The notes: generated by a model from the letters alone, not told the origin. A DNA stretch of 64,000 bases from Antilocapra americana (GCA_007570785.1 ML660201.1:46862949-46926948), one strand, 5' to 3'; positions 1 to 54,455 are shown, numbered from the stretch's first letter. Numbers and translations: made by a program.

Positions 1-6295
<6,295 letters not shown>

Positions 6296-6357
6296 ACTGC
6301 AAGTCCTGTGGACCTACCTCATCCTTTTGGAGGCTAGGGGTACCCAGACTCCATGTC

Positions 6358-6363
6358 AATAAA
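6358..6363 (+). terminator. QARS1: QARS1 poly(A) signal AATAAA
   Basis: A canonical AATAAA lies 63 nt after the stop codon, with GT-rich sequence (ctggagtctgtgtac) just downstream. It implies a very short 3' UTR ending near 6380. Confidence 0.9.
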
Positions 6364-6379
6364 GAACAGCTAAATCCCC

Positions 6380-7269
6380 TGGAGTCTGTGTACTATCTCT
6401 CTGCTCTCCTAGCACCCGAGGGCCTTAGAGTCATGCTGTGGGGTGGAGGGAAGGTATACAGCACCCAGCAGTACCTACAGCTTTGAAATCACCTGTGCAC
6501 TTGGTGCTCCAGGGCAGAGGCCTGGGCCTGACTGGATACCTCCTGTACCTAGCCTGAGGGAATGGTGGGTCCTGGCTGCTGCTGCACTGCTAGGAGCCCT
6601 GTGTCAGAGGAACCTAGGTTTGTGTCTGCCTGCATGCTAGGCAAATGGAGAGGTCTGGCTCTTAGTCCAGTCATCCAAAACTATTGAGCACCTACTATGT
6701 GCCAGGCACAGTGGGATGAGGAAGACTTGTGTGGTGGCCTTCTGAGTCCACCATCTAGTTGGGGAGACAGAGGGTGACCCGGCATTGTGCACAAGGCGTG
6801 GCCCTGGGGCCTGTGTGAGGCTGATCCCGGGTTCCTGATCCAGCCTGGGCCTCGGAAGACTATTCTCAGGAGGTGCCTCCTGAAAGGAACCCCAAAGGAC
6901 TAGGGGTTTGCCAGGAAGGCGGAACAAGTGCAAAAGGTCCAGAGGCCTTTTTAAGAGAGAGTATATGGCAGTCTGTTCCCCTCTGGGGCAGTGTGGGCTA
7001 CTGGTGAGGCCCGTGTGTGCCTGCAGCTTTAACACCCTCCACATTTTCCCTGTATACAAACACCAGGCTACCCGAGGCCCGCTTTAAGGTGGACTGGGGT
7101 GCGGAAGGTTCAATTAGGATGACAGCAGATGGAGGGTGAGGCGTGGGTCCCAGATGGTAGGGACTCCTGGAGGAGAGTGTCCTGGGGCTTCCCAGGTAGG
7201 TTGCAGATAGAGGCGCCGGGCCTAGGTCAGAGGTTGTGGGGGCCACCTTAAGTAAGAGACCGCTCTCCG
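6380..7269. other. Intergenic gap QARS1-QRICH1
   Basis: No gene seen. An old repeat with the 'gagcacctactatgtgccaggcac' consensus (MIR/L2 type, plus orientation) starts near 6675. The rest rises in GC towards the QRICH1 promoter. Open frames here are short and have no recognisable product. Confidence 0.6.
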
Positions 7270-8330
7270 CACCGCGTGAGGCTGCGCTAAGGAGGCCCGG
7301 GCAGGCGGCAGAAGGGTCCTGAGAGGGAGCTTCAAGCCCCGGCCTGCCCTGGCTCAAAGGCTAGGCGGATCTCTGGCCCTGGCTCCGCCCCACATGGAGG
7401 GGCGTCTGAGGGCGGGGCGCTCCGCCCTACACCCCAGGCTGTTGCCGTTACTGCAGCCCTAGGCTCGGCCTCTGTCCTCGGCAGAAGCGTTCCCTTTAAG
7501 TCTGGCCAGGAGGCAGCCTTAATTCTCGCGGGATTCGACGCGCCAATTATCGCGAGAGAGGCTTTCGGCACTCATTGGCTGTGAGGGTTGAATGTAAGAT
7601 GGCGCCCAGGGAGCTGTGAGGGGAAAATCCTGTCGGTCTTGGAGCGGCGACGGCAGAACCGGGGCCCCGAGCGGTGCGGCGGGGCCGGCGGGTAGAACGG
7701 CGACGGTGGCGGCGGCGGCGACGTCGCCGGGTGAGGACTCCAGTGGGGGTAGGGGGGTTGCGGGCCTGAGACAGCGGGCCCACCCCACACAACGGCGGGC
7801 GGGGGCGGGCGGGCCGCTGCCGCTGGGCCCAGGAGACCTCGGGGCGGCTCCGGAGCCGAGAACGTCCCTGGGCTCGCGCGCCCCCGCCCCTTGGGTGGGG
7901 GAGGGGCGGCTCGGGGATTCGGGTGGGCGCGGCGCGCGAATGCGCGCTGGTGGGCGCGCGAGGTCGGGCCTGTTTATACGCTCGGGCGCGCGCGCGCTGT
8001 GCGGCCTTCCCAGTGCGCGTGGCCGCCGACGTGCGCGTTCCCGGCCCGGATATCTTAGCTCCTGGAGCTGCAGCCCGTGGGCCAAAGCCGCTTCCTGGGG
8101 CGCGCGCCCCGAAGTCGAGGGTCGCGGGCAGGCGCGCGCCGTGCTGTTGGGTGGCGGCACCGGAGCGACGGCGCGCAAGACACCCCTGCTGCGGGGAGGG
8201 GCGGCGGGCCGGCGGGCGGCTGGCTTGCAGTTTGAAGAAGGTTGTGGGTTGGACCCTTCCAGCTCAGGTGACGTCCCCGGACCTCCGGGGCCTAGGCCTG
8301 AAGAGAAACCAACCTGCTTTGCGGGCTAGC
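7270..8330 (+). promoter_or_regulatory. QRICH1: QRICH1 CpG-island promoter and proximal intron 1
   Basis: A GC- and CpG-rich block of about 1 kb. Between 7520 and 7610 it holds two TCTCGCG-type elements (TCTCGCGGGA 7524-7533; TCGCGAGA 7550-7557), a CCAAT box (7543-7547), an inverted CCAAT (ATTGG 7574-7578) and a YY1-like AAGATGGCGCC (7597-7607). There is no TATA box. This is the usual layout of a TATA-less housekeeping promoter. Initiation near 7560-7600 is inferred from the YY1 element. Confidence 0.8.
7590..7730 (+). other. QRICH1: Probable QRICH1 5' non-coding exon 1
   Basis: A good donor (gccgg|gtgagg, GT at 7731) closes a GC-rich leader after the promoter elements. The next good acceptor in line with the gene is just before the coding exon at 17310. 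The transcription start is not determined, so the left edge is a guess. The leader contains ATGTAA (7592-7597) and a six-codon frame ATG 7599 to TGA 7617-7619; whether both are transcribed depends on the start site. Confidence 0.6.
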
Positions 8331-10369
8331 TTGCGGCTCCGCTCCTTAGCGAAGTGGGCGAGATTGCTGGTACTCTTCAGAATGCGGTGTCCCGAGGCCC
8401 ATGTGCGGGGTGGGTGCTTGGGAGGGTGCTGCCCTGATTCTGAAGCCGATCGTTGTTAGTCTGTGAGGGCAGCGAAACCCCTCGACTTTTCTCACCTTGT
8501 ATTGATGCTTTGTGTTGGAGAGGGAAGGAAAATCCCAAAAGGCCCGTCAGTGATACTTGTTTTCTTGTCATTAGAAAGTAATTCTTCATTAAATCGCAAT
8601 TCTTACACGTCACCTCTGTGCGCTCCGGAAGGGATCCGCTTCTGTGGACGCTGAGAGGCTGCCCGAACTCTAAAATGCCGCTTTAAATCCTGAAATGCAG
8701 CCTTTTCCTCTGTGTGGTTGGGAGGGGCTTACTTGTAGTCTGTTAGGTTAAAGGGCCCGCTATTGCTCAGCCAAAAACTTGCCCAGAACAGATTTGAACT
8801 GCCCGAGTCAGTGCTTTGCCTTCTTTCATAATTCCAAAGATCCTCAGCAGAAATTCCTGAAATCTGACTGGAAAAGTCCCTTTTATTTCCCTTTAGGATT
8901 TCAATCCTCTTCAGCTTTTTTTTTTTTTATTTTAAATCCCTGCACTGTGTTCCGGTTCCAGGGAAAATCTAGGTTTGTCCAGAAAACAGGCACTGTTTTC
9001 TAAGGCAGACTATCTGCTATTATGTTTTACAGTCTTGCGTCATTAAGTTTAAGGGAAAAGAAGCTGAGAGGAACTAAAATTAGCAATCAAATTTGAAAAT
9101 GATGGGGGGTAGTTTTCCCTAATATATGATATTAAGAACAAGTTAAAATTTAAAAAGAGGCTGAGGATGGAAGGACTTCTTTGTTCTGTCTTCTTCAGAA
9201 TGTTACAAGTCTTAAGAACTCAGGACAAGCAGCAGAAATGTATGCACCATGGTGACTGGTGAGTTGAAATTATTCATATGCTGGAAGTATGTGTGCAGTT
9301 TTTTTCCTGGTAATATTAAAACATTACAAATCCTGCCAATCATTCTGGGTGCTGTCTGCCGGAAACGACTAGGTGCTGGAAAATTGAGTATGTGGGAGAA
9401 CTGCATCTTTGAATCCAGCTAGTTTGCTGCTTGAACAGTTTTTTCCTCTTAAAATATGTCAGTGCAACTTTAGCATGACAAGGCATCACCTTTTCTAAGG
9501 ATCAGAATGGTTCAAAGACAAGCAGCCAAGTTTATCTAGGATACGCTTGAAATATTAATATACCATTTAAGCCTGCTTTTTCTGAAATTTTTAACCATTA
9601 CATTTGAGATCTGCATTTTAAATTGGTGTCTGTAGATAATACTTTCCCATAAGCTCATTAGCTAAAATTTCCCTATTACAAGATGTCCTACTTCCACTCC
9701 TCTGTGATGAATAATTCGTGTATCTCTCCATGAACCTCTGCCTTTCCACAACTCCTTTCCACATATGTTGCTATTTTAAAGGAAAGATCAAATAGTGATT
9801 GAAGTTTCATGTAAATTTGAATTGCTCCAAAAGGTAAACAAAGTTACCAAAGTTAGGGGCTTTGGGTGTGGCTGTCCTCCATCATGACAACTTGAGAATC
9901 AGTGATTATTCCTTCAGGCTTGCATGCCTTCTTTAAGTTGAATCAAATACTAGTTTGTCTTTGATGTGCCATGCATCTTGCTTGTATGATTTTTAAATGG
10001 CCAGCCTCTCTCTGTAATGGTCTTTTATTTCTTTGCTTCAGAACGAAGTGTTAGGTTAACTCCTGTTCTTTTCAATTTCTTTATAGGTAGTCGCCCTGCA
10101 TTTTGTTCCAGATGTTTTAAATCCAGGCTTCACTTAAATGCTTAGCTAGTTTTTTCCTGTCACATCGTGATTTCTAATTGTAGGTGCATGAAGAAATGAT
10201 AGATTAACCCCTTGCTTTGCTGAAAAAGGGAAAAGAGCGGTCCTTTTGTGTCACACTTTAGGCTAGTGCACAACTGTGTGTAGAGCTGCTGGGCTGTGTC
10301 AGAAAGCTCTTTTTTTGCATGTGTATGTGAACTATCTGTCTATACATATTAATTCAGTTGGTCTGTATA
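8331..10369. other. QRICH1 intron 1, non-repetitive part
   Basis: AT-rich intronic sequence. No exon, RNA gene or recognisable young repeat was seen. Short poly-T runs occur near 8920. Confidence 0.4.
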
Positions 10370-10930
10370 CAATTTAGTGAAAAATTTTAAAGTGAACCAC
10401 TGTGTAACTAGCACCTCTTCAAGAAATAGAATAATGCCTGCACTTCTGAACCCTTCATGAGTCCCTTCTTGGTTACAGCTTCTCACTCCCTAGAGACAGT
10501 TACTGTTCTGACTTCTGTGATAATCATGTTCTTTGTTTTTCTTTGTATCCCTCGACAACATAGTTTTACTTAATTTTGAATTTTACATAAATGGAATCAT
10601 GCTGCTTTGTATCTTTCAGCATTGTGAGCAGCTGTAATCCGTTCATTCCCATTTCTGTGTAGTAGTCTGCTGTGTGAAGAAATCTTAATTTATGCATTCT
10701 ATTATTGATAGACACGTAGATTCCCTCTAGTTCGGGGCTGTTAACGGTGCTGTTATGAACATTCTTGTTTGTGTACCTTTGTATGGGTGTGTGTCATGTA
10801 TATGTAGGGATAGGATTGCTGGGTCATATTTTCAGCCTCAGTTAGATAATGCAAACAGTTGTGCCAGTTTACATCTCATCAGTTGTTGGTAGGAATGTGA
10901 ATTTAAGTTCCTGGTTGAAAGTGTGTTGTC
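10370..10930 (-). repeat. Old LINE-1 (L1M-like) fragment, antisense
   Basis: The plus strand resembles reverse-complement L1 3' sequence (aatggaatcatgctgctttg; gggataggattgctgggtca). It is diverged, and its edges are approximate. Confidence 0.55.
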
Positions 10931-12302
10931 CAAAACTAGATCCATAGTGAAAATACCCCTAAACGAGGAATTTCTCTATTTAGTGAAGGCATAGGCAGAT
11001 GTATGTCCTAATGGGCTAATTTCTATCACAAACCTTATGGTGGATTGATATCTTTAAGAATAGAACAGTATCTCCCAGTTTTCTTCTTTGAAATGATTCC
11101 TTAGTTGTTAATTAGGACAAATGTGACTGTGACTCTGACTCCTTAAAGTGGAAATTGATTTTTTTTCCTTTGGAATGTGTTCTTCAAACCAGAACTAAGC
11201 TATCACGATCCATTGCTAGTAGATGTGAGCCTTGAGAAGGGGCCCAGAAGCATGACAATTGGGTAAATAGGAAGAGGCATGGCTCTGAGGCAGCTGTGAG
11301 TGTCTTCTCTTAGTTGATCACATATTCAAGACCCACTCTGCAGACCTGCATGGGGAGCCAGGAAGAGCTATCAGATTTGAGGGCACTCAAGAAGGGGTGA
11401 TTCCCCTGAGAACGTTAGCCTTCCCTTGCTACATAAACAGAAAAAAAAAATCAGCAAACAGAAACGTAGAATTGTTGCTTTGGAGTGACTTTTTCCTCTT
11501 GTGAACTAGAGGTAAAGTAATAGGAATAATGATAACTGTGGTTTACTGAGGACCTGCTGTTAGCTCTCGTAGAAAGAAGTACAGGGGAAATAACCCATAA
11601 AAATATGTGTGGTTATAGGGAAAATTTCCTGGGTCTGTTGGTGGGGAGTTGGTTCATCTGTTTATTGTTTTGCAAAATAGCTATACTTAAAGTAGTCATT
11701 CACAAGCAAATGCTTAGTTACAGACTGTATCCCAAGGAGCTGCAGAGTGTTTCCCTCTTCATTTCTGACTTCCAAAAATTGAAAGTACTCAACCATCCCT
11801 CCAGCTTCATGTTTTTCAGAAGTATTTTAGTCAGTTTATGTATTGCTCTTCACCAAGTCTTTGCCTTGAAGCTAATTAAGAATCTTTTTTCTTTGGGAGT
11901 TACACATTGTAGTTTCATTAAGTATGTCCATTTTTCTTTCTCTGCTACCATGGCTCATCTTTTTGTATCTTGTGAGCAACATCTTGAAGCTAACAGTCTT
12001 CATTATTATGCAGACTTCTGTAGCTTGATGGTTTTGTCTTTTAGAGTTCAGGTTTTGGGGGGGTGTGGAAATCAAACTATGATCAACCAAAATTGTTTGT
12101 GTATCTCTTACTGTGGTATAACCACTGTGCAAAAAGGATTATTTTTTAACTATTTTTTTGGTTTAATACAAGTTGTGGAAAATGCAGAAGTGTATTAAAC
12201 AGGAGGAAATTTAAGTCCTCCGTTATTCCACACCACCCAGACATAACTGCTGTTATCCCAGTTTTTCTTCTTAGGTATATAATTAAGCCATACCAGGATA
12301 TA

Positions 12303-12575
12303 TAACAGAGAAGACAATGGCAACCCACTCCAGTACTCTTGCCTGGAAAATCCCGTGGATGTAGGAGCCTGGTAGACTGCAGTCCATGGGGTCAGGAAGG
12401 GTCGGACACGACTGAGCAACTTCACTTTCACTTTTTACTTTCATGCATTGGATAAGGAAATAGCAAGCCACTCCAGTATGGAGAATCCCAGGGACGGTGG
12501 AGCCTGATGGGCTGCTGTTTATGGGGTCACATAGAGTCGGACACGACTGAAGTGACTTAGCAGCAGCAGCAGGAT
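12303..12575 (+). repeat. Bov-A2 type dimeric SINE
   Basis: Two successive Bov-A units. Each contains 'ccactccagta', 'gagcctg(g/a)t', 'ctgcagtccatggggtc'-like sequence and 'gtcggacacgactga'. They are linked by a 'cactttcact' segment, and the element ends in (GCA)n at about 12560-12574. This is a ruminant-specific element in QRICH1 intron 1. Confidence 0.9.
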
Positions 12576-14104
12576 ATATAAATACAATTGTATTAGCCTT
12601 GTTTTTCACACATAATGTACTTTCTGTGTCATTAAATTTTTTTAGTTTGAAACCACACATTTTGGTTGTGGGAAAGTAGATATTGTAGGTATTAATGTGC
12701 TTTTTAAAATTTTTTTAAAGTTACTATGTTACAGAAAGATCTGTTCAATCAACAGAAAGCTTGGAAACAAACAGACCTTTATATGAATTTGGTGTATAAT
12801 CAGAGTGGCATTTTAAATCATTGGGCAAAGAAATTTCAGTAATTCAGTAAATGATAAAGGGACAAGTTGTTGGGTCTTTGGAAAAAAAAACTTAAGAGTT
12901 TTACCTCAGATGATGCAAACGAAATTTTAAATGAATCAAAGCATTTGATAAAATATAAATTAAAAAATTGTAGGTGAATAAGTTTATGGTAAAGGTGAAC
13001 TTTTTCTGAGCATATAAACAAAGGTCACCACTATTGAGAATTTCCTTAATTTATCTCCATGTTGTTTTTAATCACTGTCTGTTCTCAAATATTTAAATGT
13101 ATTTCTGAAGCCTTTTTCTCCACCCCCTTCTAAGCAGTACTTTTGTATCAGGTCAAATGCTGACTTAGTGTACTTTCATTATTGGGATGTGTCGGTCTGG
13201 TAGATAATGCCAAGTGAGCAGGTTAAAAGGACAAGAAATGAATCCTTGTGTATAAATGAGCAGATTGAAATGTTGTTTCTTTTTTTTTTTATTTTAATTT
13301 TCTTTACATTATCATGTTGATATGTTGTTTCATATTGGCCTTTTTTAAGTTCTGCATAGAATCTGTTATTTGTTAATATTCTTTAGCTTCCTCTGATTTA
13401 GTGGTTCTCATATGATTCTGTGAACGTGTATAGCCAGTGAAGAACTTGCTGGGAGCTTAGTGAAAGGAAAAAGCAATGGGAGTTGGAAGTAATGGCTTCT
13501 GCTTAGAGCCAATGATAGACTCTAAGCTTGAAGCACTGCAGAGGGTTTTATGAGGGTCTCATCTACTTGAAATACATGGCTGGCTATAAACCAAAAGGTG
13601 ATTTTGTCATAGGCTATTTCAAATGTTTTCATAAGAACAGAGAGGACTATAATGAACTTGTATATGAACCTTTATCAACATTTTCTAAGTTTTATAGAAT
13701 TTTTCCTACTTAAAACTGTTGGTGGTTTTTTTTTTTGATGGAAGCTTAAAGAATGAACTTTGAAGCTTTATAGCAGATACTTTTTCAAGGTTTTATCTCA
13801 TTCTTTCTGAGAGCTGAGTTTTATTTGCTGTCCTGCTCAGGGAATAAATTTATATTTGGACTATTCTTGTAGTGAAACTGATCGTGACAAAAACTAAAGT
13901 ATGGATGGTAGGGGTTAGTGAGAGGAAGATATTTTAAATGCCCTAAACTTACCTTTCCTAGAGGATAGATCCGTGTTTAAAATCCATAGATCACGAAGCA
14001 GAGGTCATAGCATACTTAGCTGGTTTTACTTTTCATTTTATACCTTCCTATACTATTTGAGCAGTTTTTCTAAAAACAATAGGTGTGTTACTTTAACCCT
14101 CCCC

Positions 14105-14283
14105 CCTAAAGCATCTGCCTACAATTCAGGAGACTGGGGTTTCGATCCATGGGTCGGGAACATCCTCTGGAGAAGGAAATGGCAACCCACTCCAGTACTT
14201 TTGCCTGGGGAGCCTGGTGTGAGTCCATGGGGTCTCAGAGAGTGGAATGCTACTGAGTGACTTCACTTTCACTTTCACTTTCA
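14105..14283 (+). repeat. Bov-tA SINE
   Basis: A tRNA-related head ('aagcatctgcctacaattca', 'ggtttcgatcc'), then the Bov-A body (ggagaaggaaatggcaaccc ... gtccatggggtc) and a tail of CACTTT repeats. Confidence 0.9.
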
Positions 14284-15089
14284 AAAAACAAAGACAGAAA
14301 AAATGAAACAACCAGGTGGAATTCTACACTGAAAACTGAAGAAAGCTTGATTCTGGGAAGAAGAGTTGGTATAATTCTGCTTGTACTTAATATCAGACTT
14401 CAGATGAGGTTTAACCCTTCTTGATTACTGAAAGTTGAAAGAGTGCAGGGAAAACAAGGTCACTCGGAAGATTTTGTGGACTACCTTTATCAAGCAGTGT
14501 TTGTGTGAAGATTTTCTGATTCTGTAAACTTAACTTGCTCTGTTTCTTTGTGCTTATTCATACTTACCTTCTCCCACATTTGAAGCAAGAAAAGGTTTGG
14601 TTTTTTTTTGCATGATTCTCTCTACTTTTAAAACATTGCTTTGATTCAATAGTTTGCATTTTAGCACAATCTTCACATTTCAAGCCATCTCTTAAGTATT
14701 TTGCATGAATGCAACTAATTGTTGAAGAAAATGAATTTGGAGAAGTGTAAATTTCAGTTGCCCCCTGCTGGTCTTCTGTAATGGAGGAGAACAACTGAAA
14801 TATGTACCAGCATGGTAAAGAACTGGTAAATGGTGGTGGTTCGCACAGCTCTCTCCTTTGTCCCTTTTTGAGCAGAAGCTTGTGTGTAATTGGGTATTAG
14901 GGTCACATACTGTGAACTTCGTAATGTTATTAGATCTACATTATGAGAGACGCTTCCTTAGGAAGGAAGTTTCAGTTATGCTGCTCTTATCAGAGGGAAG
15001 CTTTGACACAGTCTGTGCCAATGTGGTAGTGACTGTGGGTCACGTATGCTGGAGTGGCCTGCTCTGAATGTGAAGTGCTTGGCCTTGAG

Positions 15090-15303
15090 TGTGTGCATGC
15101 TGTTGCTTTAGTTGTGTCTGATTCTCTGCCACCCATGGACTGTAGCCCTCCAGGCCCCTCTGACCATGGGATACTCCAGGCAAAAGTACTGCAATGGGTC
15201 ACTATGCCCTCCTCCAGGGGATTTTCCCAATCCAGGGATCAAACCCATGTTTCTTAAGTTTCCTGCATTGGCAAGCGGTTCTTTACCGCTTCACCACCTC
15301 CTG
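15090..15303 (-). repeat. Bov-tA SINE, antisense
   Basis: The plus strand shows the reversed order of the element: 'atggactgtagccctccagg', 'atactccaggcaaaagtact', then the tRNA-related head 'cctgcattggcaagcggttc' near 15262. Confidence 0.9.
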
Positions 15304-16504
15304 ATGCTGCCCCTGTTTTATGTGCCAAGGGTATTATAGATAGCTTAATGTTGAAGTCTCATAGCAGACCTCCTAATTTTCTGTTCTGGGAAAGATAACT
15401 GAGCATCTCTGCATCAGAGAGAAGGGAGACCTGGGCAGGAGAGGTGGTTAGAAGTGATGAGAAAGGGACAAATAGGAGTTAAATTTCAAAAGACAACAGA
15501 CCATCAGCAACAGCTTCACTTTTCACTCCCCTGACCTGTACTTGGCATTTTCTGTACTCTGTTGTGCTTGGGGTTTCCTGACTCCTGTTGTGTGGAGGCT
15601 TCCCTGAGAGTAGTGGTCTAGGCATTTTGGACAGGATAAGGTATACATTGTATTCTTTATTTACGGAGAAATATATTTGCAGTGTATTATGGGCCTATAA
15701 TAAAAGGTTTGTTGTTGGGTCTGTTTTGTTTGAAAGTACCTGAGTATAATTTGTATACTATACTATACTTAAACAGTATCTTGCAGAAGTATCACCAGTG
15801 TCAGTAAATTAATAGCAGTACGGATCATATATTTTCTTGGGTCTCTTGCCCTGAATATATAGTGGGTTCCCCCCCCCCTTCAAGGTATAGATTAACCATT
15901 TACTAGGGAAAAGCATAACATTTTATTGTTGTAAGTTATCAATGTTACAGAAATAGAGAGTCATAATCCTTGTTCCACACTGAATTCCAGATGCAACAGA
16001 TAACTACCTACATGTGTCAGCCATTCAGAGAGGACCAGGCTACAGTCTTGTCTACTAGAGTTTAGAGCCAGGTAGAAGATAATAATGAGAGGATTACCTA
16101 CCCACTTTGTATCTGTTACCAGAAGACAGCATCTGGGCAGTGAAAGACTGGTATTTCTAGTCTGATGGCTCAAGGGAACAAATCACTTTTCTAGATATTT
16201 GAGGTTGACTGAGAGTCTTTTTTTGGGCAAAGAGACTCACTTGGTTTATGTTACTTTCATATCCTTTCAATGCTTTTGTTCTGGAGGTGGCAGTGGTCAA
16301 GAGAGAATGATATGAAAGCCCAGTACAGGACACTCGACAGTTCATGCATAGATTGCATGGTTGTCCCCCCAGGTGCTTGAGGGCTGTTATCCCCCCTGCA
16401 CCCTGAGATAAACACCCTGATGAAAAACTTGCAGGATTGATGTCTGAGTTTTAAAGGTGACCTAGTTACTTAAGGTACTACTCAACTTCCTTCTCCTACT
16501 TATT

Positions 16505-16745
16505 TAAGTAGTATTAGTTAATATTTATATGGCACTGTCTATATGTCAGGTACTTCTGTAAGTGCATTACACATATTTAATCCTTATGTCTATGATGTAA
16601 ATATTATTTTAATTCCTATTTTAGAGACAAAGCCAAGGTTAACTGACTTGTCCAGGCTAACACAGCAAAGGAGAGTTTGAGCTGGGTTTTAAACCCAAGA
16701 TGTTTGGTTCCAAAATCCATGCGCTTAACCAGTAAGCTATGCAGC
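16505..16745 (+). repeat. MIR SINE
   Basis: Matches the MIR consensus order: 'atggcactgtctatatgtca', 'catatttaatccttatgtct', 'attttagagacaaagccaag', 'aacacagcaaaggagagttt', 'atgcgcttaaccagtaagct'. Confidence 0.7.
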
Positions 16746-17318
16746 CAAAGAGTGTGAGCAGTTCATAGCAAGATGAGGTTTTATTGTGTGTGGGGGAGTG
16801 GGGGAGATGAAGAACACATCCCTTCTGTCTTGGGTCATGACACAGCTAGGTGGCATACATGTCCCTTCAGTGTAAAACATGGTTGGCAATGGAAGTAGAA
16901 CATGTTGGTATGAATCCCAGCCCCTGCCTCCCTCGGAGTCTCTGATGGATACAGAGTGCTGCCTGTGGCTTTCACTGTCTAGTACTTGGTTCGGCAGGGA
17001 AGATAGGATTGGCCTGGCTAGATGCTGGGTGGTGAGGGTGTTTTCAGCCCATTTCATCCAGTGCTGTGATAAATGCTTGTGTGTTTTGTTTTCAGTATGA
17101 TAGTTTGATTTAAGAAGTGTTAATGGAAACAAATTTCAGGTGCCAGTACTTGGGAAAAAAAGATTATTTAATGAAATTGTACTTCAGATTCCTCATGAAT
17201 GCAGCTGCCCTGAATATTCCACTCCAATACGAGAGTGGTTGCTCTGTGCCTTTCATTATGTTAAAACCATGGCATAGTTTTGACTTCTGTTCATTTGTTT
17301 TATTCCTAGGAACCCTAA

Positions 17319-48297
<30,979 letters not shown>

Positions 48298-49000
48298 GAG
48301 GCCCCTCAGCCATGGTGCATGGGAGACCATCCAGGAGAAAACGGACAGACATTCACACTAAAGAAGAGGCCTCCATTTTTTTCTTTTCTCTTTTTATTGG
48401 TGTAGTTATGAAGCCTTTCAGACTGCTTCTGTTTCAAATGTAAAAGGAAACTTTGCCCCCTTGTGCGTCTTCATAAACCTGCTGTGGGGACTCCTCAGCC
48501 CATAGGGACTCAGGGTTTCCTGAGAGCCAGATGTCCTAGAAAGTTGCTGGCTGACTTTTTTTTGTGTGGGGCCTGAGGAAAGGGCTTGGACTGTTAGGAG
48601 AAATGTGGCCCCTTCCCTTCTTCCAGAAAGATGGAATTAATGATGGATGGACCCTCCAGGGAATCTTACCCAGCTGGCTTCCACTCTGACTGGCAGACTT
48701 CGCTGACCACGGGGGAGCCACTGTCTTCTCTTTCTTCATGCTCAGACACAAACCTAGCATCTTAATGGAAGGAAAATGAGGGGAACTTCAATTATGATTT
48801 ATTAAAGACAATTTCTATTACACCCTCCTTTATGACAAGTGACATTTTAGATGTTAAAGTAAAAACTTTACCATGCCTTTTTTTTTCCCCTCACCCCGGC
48901 CTAACACTGAGGCCTTAAACCTGAGGCTTCTGTGCCTGATGGAATTCTTGTAACATACACTTGTGTATCATATAAAGATACCACTCTGTTTCTCTTATGT
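48298..49000 (+). other. QRICH1: QRICH1 3' UTR region
   Basis: Gene-free sequence after the QRICH1 stop. An ATTAAA poly(A) signal at 48801-48806 (tttattaaagacaattt) is the best candidate end. A weaker cataaag at about 48970 could serve a longer form. No AATAAA was seen. Confidence 0.6.
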
Positions 49001-49194
49001 ATTCTTAATCTAGTTGTTTATTAAGAATGACAAGCACGTCTTTTCAACATGCTAGTGAACAACGCCTCTTTATTTGGGAGGAGTCTGGCGGGACAGTGGA
49101 AGCCAAGCCTTGCCAGTTAATTGCTCAGGGCAAGGTCCTGCGGGAGGGGGTTGCGACGGGAAAGAGCCCAACCCCCCGGCGACTCGTTAGGGCA

Positions 49195-49379
49195 TTCTGT
49201 GCGCATGCGCTTCGCCAGCCACGCCCTAGAGGCCAATGGGCTCCGCCTTTGCGTGCTGCGTCGTGACGTCACTGCATGGCGCAGTGACGATACCATCGAG
49301 TTTATATTCGCGCGGCCCTGAAGGCGGAGGCCTCTGCGGCGCGGTCCTCGGAAACACGCGGCTTTTCCCCGCGCTAGCC
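49195..49379 (+). promoter_or_regulatory. IMPDH2: IMPDH2 promoter and 5' UTR
   Basis: A compact CpG-rich promoter directly upstream of the IMPDH2 ATG. It contains the palindrome GCGCATGCGC (49201-49210, NRF1 type), a perfect CRE TGACGTCA (49264-49271), a second TGACG half-site (49285-49289) and a TATA-like TTTATATTC (49301-49309). The last suggests initiation near 49330 and a leader of about 50 nt. CRE control of IMPDH2 is known from human T-cell work; the NRF1 role is inferred from the motif. Confidence 0.8.
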
Positions 49380-54102
<4,723 letters not shown>

Positions 54103-54136
54103 AAAGGGATTATACAGCACACCCCCTCAATTTTTA

Positions 54137-54142
54137 AATAAA
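54137..54142 (+). terminator. IMPDH2: IMPDH2 poly(A) signal AATAAA
   Basis: AATAAA 35 nt after the stop codon, followed by an A-rich stretch and a TG-rich downstream element (gtgatgcctgatctttg). The 3' UTR is very short. Confidence 0.9.
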
Positions 54143-54455
54143 AGTTTGAAAAAAAAGTGATGCCTGATCTTTGAGGTCAACAAGCAGGTGGGGCTAAAGA
54201 CACACAAACACAACACTGCACTTGCAGAGAAAGTCTCTGGTCTTGAGATAAACATGCTCTAAGGAGCTGGAAGTGGGGTTGCTAACTAGATTTAAAAAGC
54301 TCCTCCTAGGGTAGCTCAAAAGACCAGCTCTGGTCTGGTCTGGTCTCACATGGAAAAGTCCATGGTGCTTTGGACTGCCATCCACAGGACCTCCTGCTAG
54401 CCCAAAGTTTGGCCACATGGGACCAGGTTTAGACCCACATACATGTTCTCTGAAG

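Noticed and set aside
7616..8459. Long plus-strand frames (237 and 178 codons) in the QRICH1 CpG island
   Set aside because: Arg/Gly/Ala-rich translations typical of chance frames in CpG islands. They lie across the exon 1 donor and intron 1, with no homology recognised.
12195..12660. Minus-strand frames around 12.2-12.7 kb
   Set aside because: They are translations of the Bov-A2 SINE. The same peptide fragments recur at other SINE copies in the window.
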